Below, piece after piece: positions 17,055-23,828 of a stretch of 64,000 nucleotides of DNA. The position numbers were made by a program, and so were the translations under genes. This DNA comes from an uncultured Campylobacter sp. (GTDB taxonomy: Bacteria > Campylobacterota > Campylobacteria > Campylobacterales > Campylobacteraceae): NCBI RefSeq assembly GCF_947255105.1, contig NZ_CAMYFP010000008.1:3607-67606 (forward strand), in the 5' to 3' direction. Each line of letters starts with the position of its first letter. The first letter of the stretch is position 1. Below the pieces are notes generated by a model that searched no databases, was not told the origin of the DNA, and saw only the letters and a list, made by a program, of their open reading frames with translations.

Positions 17055-17822
17055 TTATCCCTTTCTATTTTGAATTTCTTGGTCAACTATTTTTTCATAT
17101 CCATCAGCTATTTTTTCCTCAAAAGTACTTTTTGGATTATTTAAATCTATGCTAGGAATTTTGTTTATCTTATAGTTTTCATTTCCTTTTAAAGGCGTTT
17201 GACTAACTTCATTTCCACTAGAATCTACTTTTGAGATTTCTATTTGTAAATTACCATCAATTTCTTTCATTCTCCAAATTCTTGCTCTATATTCACCGTT
17301 TAAAACTTTTTCTTCGATTTGAGCGCAATCAGAATTCTCAGGATCTTTCTTTCGCAATTCACCCACCTTTGCTTCAATCCACTCTTTTGACATTTGTTCG
17401 CCATTTTGGGTCTTTCCTAGACGAGAAGTATTATATTTACTCTCAACAACTAAAACATCTATAATATTTCCATCTTTATCTCTTTTTACATATAATCCAT
17501 CTATGCCATTGCAACCAACTTCTCCTTCTATTTTTTCCCAACCCGTTCTTTTAAAATGCCAATCCATAAGTCTTTCTGATATATCACCTTTTATTTTGTC
17601 TGTTTCTGACTTTGAAGCCTCGGGAAGATCTTTTTCTATTCGCTCTTTCAAAGTATCGTTTGCGAAATGCATGCCCTCTTTTTGCACATCAGAAATACCA
17701 AGCTCTCTTGATTTAGCCAAAAGCTCGTTTGGAGAAATTTTTTTTATGAACTTTTCAAATAATGAAACTTTTGTTTCAACAAAGGATTTTTCTATCTCTT
17801 TAGTAAAATTTAAAATATTCAT
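17055..17822 (-). CDS. PD-(D/E)XK nuclease-like protein resembling toxin REase domains
   Basis: A 255-aa protein. The start at 17822 overlaps the stop of the ATPase gene (ATGA) and has GGATG-type spacing. The core reads NGIDGLYVKRDKDGNIIDVL and then VVESKYN: D108, then E127-x-K129, the order and spacing of a PD-(D/E)XK catalytic site. The continuation GEQMSKEWI, after SRLGKTQNG, is like restriction-fold domains found at the ends of polymorphic toxins. Helical sequence precedes the core (about 1-85). The likely activity is DNA or RNA cleavage, inferred from motif only. The neighbours suggest it is the effector of the island. Confidence 0.7.
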   Translation of the reverse strand: MNILNFTKEIEKSFVETKVSLFEKFIKKISPNELLAKSRELGISDVQKEGMHFANDTLKERIEKDLPEASKSETDKIKGDISERLMDWHFKRTGWEKIEGEVGCNGIDGLYVKRDKDGNIIDVLVVESKYNTSRLGKTQNGEQMSKEWIEAKVGELRKKDPENSDCAQIEEKVLNGEYRARIWRMKEIDGNLQIEISKVDSSGNEVSQTPLKGNENYKINKIPSIDLNNPKSTFEEKIADGYEKIVDQEIQNRKG

Positions 17823-20800
17823 AATACATCCTTTATACATTTAATTGCTTGTGAGGCAAATTTTATATTTGAGTCTGAAAAACCAATTATATTTGATAAA
17901 AAAGTATCTAAATTTTCATTTAAAGCATCATCTATTTCTATATTGGACCAAATCTCGAATATATTTTCACTGCCAGATATATTTTCTAATATTAGCAGTG
18001 TGTAATCAATTTCATATTTTGGAAAACTATTCATAAGTGGATAAATAGTTTTAATGTTGCAATGAAAAAAAGAATCTACAAATTTACTAACTTTATCCTT
18101 CAGATCATCTTTTTCATTTATAATTGAGTTTAAAACACCAAAAAAAGTTCTATAAGTTTCCATGTAACAATCAATATCGTTATAGTATTGATAATTTGAA
18201 ATATAGTTTAAATTTGAAAAAAGATATAAAACCGCATAAATATATGACTTGTCATCTTTATATTCTGGTAAAATATTTTTTAACTGTTTAAATCCATCTA
18301 ATATATTATTATTGGCAAATATCAAATTTATAAATTTGATAAATTCAGGCTTTAAATAGTCTAAATTTAACTCTTTTAAATTTGGTTTTTCTTCAAGATA
18401 ATAATATTTTTCATAAAACATCTCATACTTAAAATTTGGATTTTTTGTTATGAATTGTTCATAGAAATTTTCTATATCTGTTTTTTGTAACGGAATTTCT
18501 TTATTTTCATCTATCTTAACTAGAAATGGTTGATGGATATCCCTATTAAAGACTATCGCTTCACCTTTTTTAAGTTCTGCAATGTCTAAAATTTGATTAT
18601 CATTTAAATTTATAGCCTTTCCAACCAAATTTCTATCTTCATAAGACATTGTTTTATGAATTATTTTAATATCGGTGTTTTTAATAACATCCTGATTTAG
18701 TTTAGAGGCAATTTGATCTGCTACAATAATTCCCTCACCAAAAGAGCGAATTTCAGCCAAAATATTTGTAAAGGTTTCCACTGCTCCAACTCTTGCATTT
18801 GAATCTTCACCACTCACATTGAGTGATATATTTGGCAAGAGTCTATGAGCCTCTTCTATAACTGTGACATGTTTCAATCCACTATAATTTCCACTTTCTT
18901 CTCTGTATTGATAAAGTTTATTTAATAAAAGTCCCATAAAAAAAGATTTCTCTTCATCATTTACTATATTTGAAAGTTCTATAATGGTAGGTTTTTCAAA
19001 TAAAATTTTCGAATCAAATGCGTATATTGAATTAAATATCTTTCCTTTTATACCAAGAGTTAAATTATTTATCCTAGTTTTTAATGCAGCTTTAATATTA
19101 CTTCCTACATCTTGATAGTATCCAGCCCTATCTGCAACCTCAACAACTTTTCTCTTTAAATCGTCCATATTTGGAAAAAATAAGCTTTTTCTAAATTCAT
19201 CAAAACTATCACTATTTGTAAAATATGGATGGGATTCTGTATTTAAATTCCAACCTCTTTCTTCATAAACCTGATAAATAGCATCTTCTAAAACATAAGG
19301 CATTGGTCCATACATAGCAAATGCTGAAATAAAAGTTGTTTTTAACATATCTATGTGTTTTGTTAAAGATATAGCTATATTATTTTTATTATATTCAAAA
19401 ATAAATGGATTAAATTTAAAAACATCATCTTTGCCGCCTGGTCTAAAAATTTGTAAATCTTTTATATCGCTCAAAAGATTTTTATATTCAGATTTTGCTG
19501 GTTCAATCACTAAAAACGGTATATTTTTTTCATTTAATCTTTTTAAAATAACCTTAATAGTGTTTGATTTTCCACCACCTGTTGCACCAGAAATAAATAA
19601 ATGTGAATTTAAAGCATCCAAACTAAGTTTGAATCTTTGATTTATAGGTTTTTTCTTATTTAAAATTTCGCCTATTTCAATAAAACTATTGGTTTTTGTA
19701 TTGTTTTGTTGAGTTAATCCAAAATCAGAAATTTTAGTCACGCTTATACCATTTATATCATTATTTGGAAGAGCAGATAAAATGGCTAATTCTTGCGAGT
19801 TAATAGTAGAATTTAGTCCTGCAAAACTTTGATGAATTGGATTTGCTATAATTTTATCACTAAAATAAGCAGTTGGAAATCTATCTAAATTTACAACTGA
19901 ATGTTTTAAATTTGGAGTAAACCTTATGCTTTCATAATGAGTTTCATCCCCGCTATAAACACTTTTTAAAGTATGTTCTAGCTCACTTAATGTAATCTCA
20001 TCATCAGCCTGTATATAAAGTGATGCATTCCACATACCATAGCTTAGACCTTTTTCAAATCTTTCTATATATTTATCTATCATTTTTTCTATGTTTTGAG
20101 CGTTTTTGTTTATTTCATCAAATGTTACACCAGCACCTTTTGTTTTGGTATCGCTTGTTGAGTCACTTTGACTATTATTTGTCGTTTTTGTGTAGCTAGT
20201 TGTATCTGAGCTGCTATTTGTGATACTATGGTTTATAGTTTTTGATGAGCGAAAAGCATTTCCGGCAAAACCACCAATTGCAGCCCCAACATATCCAAAC
20301 AATCCGCCAATTGCTGCACCAATTATAGGAAAACTCTTTGAAATATTTCCATATATTGTTGTATCACTATAACCATCAGTTTCACTAAAGCCTTTTGTTT
20401 GGCTATTTCCATAACTTTGGCTACTTCCAGTTGTAAAAGTTATTCCTTTTGTTTGTGAATCGCTCTGTGTGGCATTTTTACTTATTTTTGCAAGCTTATG
20501 AACTTCGTTACCAAGCTCTTGATATTTTGAAATAATTTCTTTTATAGTCGAATTATCATAACTATCAGCAACAATAACTATCCTAAATTTTTTGCCTTGC
20601 ATAGGAAATAAGATATTTTCAAGACTTTGCTTGTATTTTTTATCAGAATCTCTTTTTAAAGATGGAATACCAAGCATTGCCTTTTTGTTTTCCATATCGC
20701 CAAAATTTAGGTCTTGACAAATCTCACTAGATGAACCAGAATAAATTCCATTAAAGGTTGCATTTAAAAAATTCACCGAATCCTTATGCGTACCAAGATA

Positions 20801-21082
20801 TAAATCAACTCCTTTTTCACTGCTTTCTATGACGTAAATAAATTTTCCAGTTTTTGAGGAAATTGCATTTAAAATTTGCTCAAAATCAATTAAATTTATA
20901 TCAGTCTGACTTTTATCTCTTGCATAAGTTATATGAGATATTTTTATAAATGACAACTCGCTAGAGTATTTTAACTCTAAATTTTCAAGCTCACAATTTT
21001 CATAACCAACCCTTTCTAAGAAATTGTTTATAGCTTTATCAAGTTTTATTTCTTGAAAATTTTCAATCATCAAATCATACAT
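17819..21082 (-). CDS. HerA/FtsK-like ATPase with glycine-rich insert
   Basis: A 1087-aa protein. The Walker A is GATGGGKS (499-506) and the Walker B is VTVIEEAH with the Glu pair at 743-744. Around them are family segments IEPAKSEYKNLL, IIELSNI and EIRSFGEGIIVADQIASKL, typical of HerA/DUF87-type DNA-translocating ATPases. The N-terminal half contains a Gly/Ala-rich hydrophobic stretch (about 248-275, IIGAAIGGLFGYVGAAIGGF) flanked on both sides by Ser/Thr/Asn/Gln-rich repeats (TKGFSETDGYSDT; SSDTTSYTKTTNNSQSDSTS). That could insert into or stack on a membrane. The helical C-terminus (about 860-1087) is unrecognised. AAGGAG precedes the start. It probably pumps or remodels DNA together with the nuclease-like gene it overlaps. 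Confidence 0.82.
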   Translation of the reverse strand: MYDLMIENFQEIKLDKAINNFLERVGYENCELENLELKYSSELSFIKISHITYARDKSQTDINLIDFEQILNAISSKTGKFIYVIESSEKGVDLYLGTHKDSVNFLNATFNGIYSGSSSEICQDLNFGDMENKKAMLGIPSLKRDSDKKYKQSLENILFPMQGKKFRIVIVADSYDNSTIKEIISKYQELGNEVHKLAKISKNATQSDSQTKGITFTTGSSQSYGNSQTKGFSETDGYSDTTIYGNISKSFPIIGAAIGGLFGYVGAAIGGFAGNAFRSSKTINHSITNSSSDTTSYTKTTNNSQSDSTSDTKTKGAGVTFDEINKNAQNIEKMIDKYIERFEKGLSYGMWNASLYIQADDEITLSELEHTLKSVYSGDETHYESIRFTPNLKHSVVNLDRFPTAYFSDKIIANPIHQSFAGLNSTINSQELAILSALPNNDINGISVTKISDFGLTQQNNTKTNSFIEIGEILNKKKPINQRFKLSLDALNSHLFISGATGGGKSNTIKVILKRLNEKNIPFLVIEPAKSEYKNLLSDIKDLQIFRPGGKDDVFKFNPFIFEYNKNNIAISLTKHIDMLKTTFISAFAMYGPMPYVLEDAIYQVYEERGWNLNTESHPYFTNSDSFDEFRKSLFFPNMDDLKRKVVEVADRAGYYQDVGSNIKAALKTRINNLTLGIKGKIFNSIYAFDSKILFEKPTIIELSNIVNDEEKSFFMGLLLNKLYQYREESGNYSGLKHVTVIEEAHRLLPNISLNVSGEDSNARVGAVETFTNILAEIRSFGEGIIVADQIASKLNQDVIKNTDIKIIHKTMSYEDRNLVGKAINLNDNQILDIAELKKGEAIVFNRDIHQPFLVKIDENKEIPLQKTDIENFYEQFITKNPNFKYEMFYEKYYYLEEKPNLKELNLDYLKPEFIKFINLIFANNNILDGFKQLKNILPEYKDDKSYIYAVLYLFSNLNYISNYQYYNDIDCYMETYRTFFGVLNSIINEKDDLKDKVSKFVDSFFHCNIKTIYPLMNSFPKYEIDYTLLILENISGSENIFEIWSNIEIDDALNENLDTFLSNIIGFSDSNIKFASQAIKCIKDVL

Positions 21083-21093
21083 AATAACTCCTT

Positions 21094-21507
21094 TTATTGC
21101 TTAACGCTATCTATAATTTTTATGGCATTATTTATATGAGAAGCTGTATTTATCGCCCAATTATTTGATAAAGATATTAAATTTTCAGATAAATTTAATT
21201 TTCCTTCCAGCTCTTTTTTGATTTCATTAGTAAATTTATTTGGATTTAGACTTACTATCATTAAAAACTCAAGATAAAATTTAAAATCAGCTCCATCTAA
21301 TAATCTTAAAACTGCTTCTTTGAGCTCTTCTTCATTATTTTTTAAAGATAAAATTTCATTAAATTCGCTATTAAATCCTTCGTCACACTCAAGATTAATT
21401 TCAGCTATATAATAATTAGCTATTTCTAAATCATCAGACAAAGCAGCTGCAAGTTTTATTAAATTTTTTCTTATTTCATCATTTTTAAATTCTTTTAAAA
21501 ACATCAT
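21094..21507 (-). CDS. Island protein of unknown function (137 aa)
   Basis: An acidic, mostly helical 137-aa protein with no membrane segment. The pattern LAAALSDDLEIANYYIAEIN and later LEFLMIVSLNPNKF suggests a helical bundle. The overlap of its start with the TerB-like stop (ATGATG at 21504-21507), together with similar length and composition, hints that it may be a diverged TerB-like or partner helical protein. I do not recognise a family. Its position directly before the ATPase gene suggests a complex subunit. Confidence 0.6.
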   Translation of the reverse strand: MMFLKEFKNDEIRKNLIKLAAALSDDLEIANYYIAEINLECDEGFNSEFNEILSLKNNEEELKEAVLRLLDGADFKFYLEFLMIVSLNPNKFTNEIKKELEGKLNLSENLISLSNNWAINTASHINNAIKIIDSVKQ

Positions 21508-22010
21508 ATATCCTTTTGAATTAATTCTAGTTCAGTCATCTGAGCTGTAAGTTCAATTTGTTTTAACATATCCATTTGAGCAGCTAATGCTCTTGCACTA
21601 TTTTCTAAAACAGATAAATTTATAATTTGATATTTTTTGTAATTCCAATTATTTGCAATTAGTTTTTTTAGTCTATTGATAATATCTCTTTCTACATTAT
21701 CGACCAAATTATCAGCATGTATCATGATAAATAATTCAAAAAGTATTATAATGCTATCCCTTGGCTCGCGCTCTATCTTTGCAACTATTTCTTCAACTTC
21801 ACTATAATATTTTTTAGGATCATTTTCATAAGAATCAACAATATAATCCGCCTTGTAGGTCTTTGCTGGCTTAGCAATCCCCATTTCGTCGCAGTAAATT
21901 TCTAAAATTTCTGCTTCTTTATTGTCTAAATTTTCATCGGCCTTAGCACAAATCAAAGCCAAATCCAAAAATGCCTGTTTTGAATGGTCTTCTAATTGAC
22001 TTAAAAACAT
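21504..22010 (-). CDS. TerB-like (tellurite-resistance family) protein
   Basis: A 168-aa helical protein. The N-terminal part ALICAKADENLDNKEAEILE has the TerB metal-binding pattern (acidic residues at D25, D29 and E32 after an 'A-x-A-D' turn), followed by IYCDEMGI. A second similar helix pair carries FIMIHADNLVDNVERDIINR (about 110-125), giving an internal duplication of the motif as in TerB. TerB-type domains are linked to stress and membrane-associated DNA-processing complexes. AAGGAG lies within the end of the WYL gene, so expression is coupled to the phase-variable regulator's transcript. Confidence 0.72.
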   Translation of the reverse strand: MFLSQLEDHSKQAFLDLALICAKADENLDNKEAEILEIYCDEMGIAKPAKTYKADYIVDSYENDPKKYYSEVEEIVAKIEREPRDSIIILFELFIMIHADNLVDNVERDIINRLKKLIANNWNYKKYQIINLSVLENSARALAAQMDMLKQIELTAQMTELELIQKDI

Positions 22011-22890
22011 TGCTTCTCCTTTTTTAAATAATTTTTTATATTTTTCAATAACTCGTCTTTTAAATAAAGTGGTTCTAAAATGCTAATATGTGGTATCCAA
22101 TAGCTTATAATTCCCAAAATATCCGGTATAAAACTAGCCTTTGTCTCGATGATGATATCTCCATCTTCAAGCTCTTTGATTGTTTGTTGATTTGGAAAAA
22201 TAGCTCTTCTTGTTATAAATTCTTTTATTTGTTTATCCACTTTTAACCTTATAGTTAGCGGATTTGCTGAGATGAAAGTTTGGTGATTGTCCTCAATAAA
22301 TTTTGTTATTTTTGCATTTTTATTAAAATGTTTAGAGATTTTTAAATTTGAGATTTTTCCTAGTGAGAAATTTTTTATAATATCACCCTCAGTTGCTATA
22401 AGATACCAAATACCGTTTAAATTTATAAGTTTATAGGGATTGACATCTCTATTTTTGTTATTATATGTGAAATTTAATGTTTGATTGTCTGCAATAGCGT
22501 TTTGAATTTTATCAAAAAAGTTTTTATCTATCTTTTCATAGTCAAAACCTTTTACAAAATTATCCTCGTTTAAGTTGTCGATGCTTGGATAAAGTCCAAA
22601 AACTCCGCTTTTTTTACTAAAATTTATAAAATCATAATTTTTTAAATTTGAATTATCCGATAAAAAATATTTGCCATTTTTGCAGACAATAGGAAGATGA
22701 ATAAGCCTTTTATTTAAATCTGTTCTAATGGTTCTAGTTGTGACATTAAACTCATCTGCAAGCTCATCTACATCAAGTTTTTCGCCACACAACAAAAGAG
22801 TGATAATCCTAGCAAGACGTATGCCAAGTTTATCATAGTCGCTTTTTAGGCGAACCCCCCCCTCGACGTTTTATTGAGTTTAGTTATCAT
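22001..22890 (-). CDS. WYL-domain transcription regulator, out of frame at a poly-G tract
   Basis: ATG 22890 (with GGATAG upstream) begins MITKLNKTSRGG and then meets eight G (22855-22862) and stops at TAA a few codons later. Adding one G gives VRLKSDYDKLGIRLARIITL joined to the long frame, exactly the usual N-terminus of WYL regulators, for a protein of about 296 aa. The N-terminal winged HTH reads VDELADEFNVTTRTIRTDL and the WYL motif itself is in NGIWYLIATEGD. In the present state only a TTG at 22795 could start the long frame, which would cut the first HTH helix. WYL proteins often repress or activate defence loci. It is the first gene of the island operon. Confidence 0.85.
22855..22862 (-). 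repeat. Poly-G(8) phase-variation tract inside the WYL regulator gene
   Basis: Eight consecutive C on the plus strand (G on the coding strand), the only G/C homopolymer of this length noticed in the window. It lies about ten codons after the ATG. Eight G gives an early stop; nine G gives the full regulator. Poly-G tracts of this kind are the established contingency-locus mechanism of Campylobacter. Confidence 0.85.
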
Positions 22891-23077
22891 TTGCTATCCA
22901 TTAGTAGTTTTTATATTTGGAGAGTATGATATCAAATTTAAATGAAAGGTTGCTTCATCTTTGAATTATAAAAAACATAAATATTAAATTAATTCATTTT
23001 GCAACACTTTGTGATGAAGTTGCTTAGAATAGTGTTTTTATTGTTGTTGGTAAGGCGATTTGTTATCATAAAAATTG

Positions 23078-23098
23078 TAGTTTTAATTATAAAAACTA
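23078..23098. promoter_or_regulatory. Inverted repeat upstream of the WYL regulator (candidate operator)
   Basis: TAGTTTT and AAAACTA separated by seven AT-only bases, about 190 bases upstream of the regulator ATG. It could be an operator for the regulator or a chance AT palindrome. Confidence 0.3.
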
Positions 23099-23182
23099 GA
23101 TTTTAAGCTTTAGTTAAATTTCATATCAAATTTAGTTTTTTGGGTGTTTAGATTTCACTGAATTATTTAAATTTCAGATGAT

Positions 23183-23204
23183 AAAGGGTCTTTACAGACC
23201 CTTT
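23183..23204. terminator. Terminator hairpin after fdhB
   Basis: A perfect 9-bp stem (23183-23191 with 23196-23204) and 4-nt loop just beyond the fdhB stop. A T7 run follows on the plus strand and TTT on the minus strand, so it may work in both directions and insulates the fdh operon from the island. Confidence 0.7.
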
Positions 23205-23206
23205 TT

Positions 23207-23818
23207 TTAGAAGCTATCAAGCTCCATTCTAGCCGCTTTGTTTTTGCCTTTTCCCATGCTTTTGCCAACTCCATCGCCTTTAGAAAGTATCCTTTTTCTA
23301 TAGATATTGGAAACTTCTGTCGCGTCGCCAACCAACAAAGCATTTGTCGAGCAGATAGCAGCACACATTGGAACTTTGCCCTCGGCTATGCGGTTTTGTC
23401 CATAAAGCTCTCTTTCTTCATGTGAGTTAGTCTCTTCAGGTCCGCCTGCGCACATTGTGCATTTATCCATCTCGCCTTTTATGCCAAAAGCGCCATCTCG
23501 TGGGAATTGCGGCGCACCAAATGGACAAGCATAAAGACAATATCCACAACCTATACAGGTCTTTTTATCGTGCAAAACAATGCCATCTTTTCTAATATAA
23601 AAGCACTTTACTGGGCAAACTTGCGCGCAAGGTGCGTCGGTGCAGTGCTGACAAGCGATAGTGCTTGCATACTCTTTGCCTACAACGCCCTCATTTAGTA
23701 TGATGACCTTTCGTCTGTTAATCCCAAGAGGCACTTCGTGAGCTGAAGAGCAGGCCACTTGACAACCATAACATGCTATACATCTATCGGTATCTACATA
23801 AAATTTCATTCTTGCCAT
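23207..23818 (-). CDS. fdhB: Formate dehydrogenase iron-sulfur subunit
   Basis: A 203-aa ferredoxin-type subunit that takes electrons from FdhA. Four cysteine clusters for [4Fe-4S] centres are visible: CIACYGCQVAC near residue 13, CQHCTDAPCAQVCPVKC near 55, CIGCGYCLYACPFG near 90, and CTMCAGG near 115. It begins 11 bases after the fdhA stop. It is the last gene of the operon: a terminator follows where fdhC (cytochrome b) and fdhD would be in C. jejuni. Confidence 0.93.
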   Translation of the reverse strand: MARMKFYVDTDRCIACYGCQVACSSAHEVPLGINRRKVIILNEGVVGKEYASTIACQHCTDAPCAQVCPVKCFYIRKDGIVLHDKKTCIGCGYCLYACPFGAPQFPRDGAFGIKGEMDKCTMCAGGPEETNSHEERELYGQNRIAEGKVPMCAAICSTNALLVGDATEVSNIYRKRILSKGDGVGKSMGKGKNKAARMELDSF

Positions 23819-23828
23819 AATGCCCTCC

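Larger units (their letters stand above)
22891..23206. other. Intergenic promoter region between fdhB and the island
   Basis: About 315 bases of AT-rich DNA without a credible gene. It should contain the island promoter. Notable items are an inverted repeat (23078-23084 with 23092-23098) and the words CTTCATC and GATGAAG facing each other across about 65 bases. The strong hairpin at 23183-23204 ends the fdh side. No fdhC or fdhD sequence is recognisable. Confidence 0.6.

Noticed and set aside
22001..22795. WYL regulator starting at TTG 22795 as a complete gene
   Set aside because: This would cut away the first part of the DNA-binding domain; the upstream 30 codons match the family once the poly-G tract is corrected.
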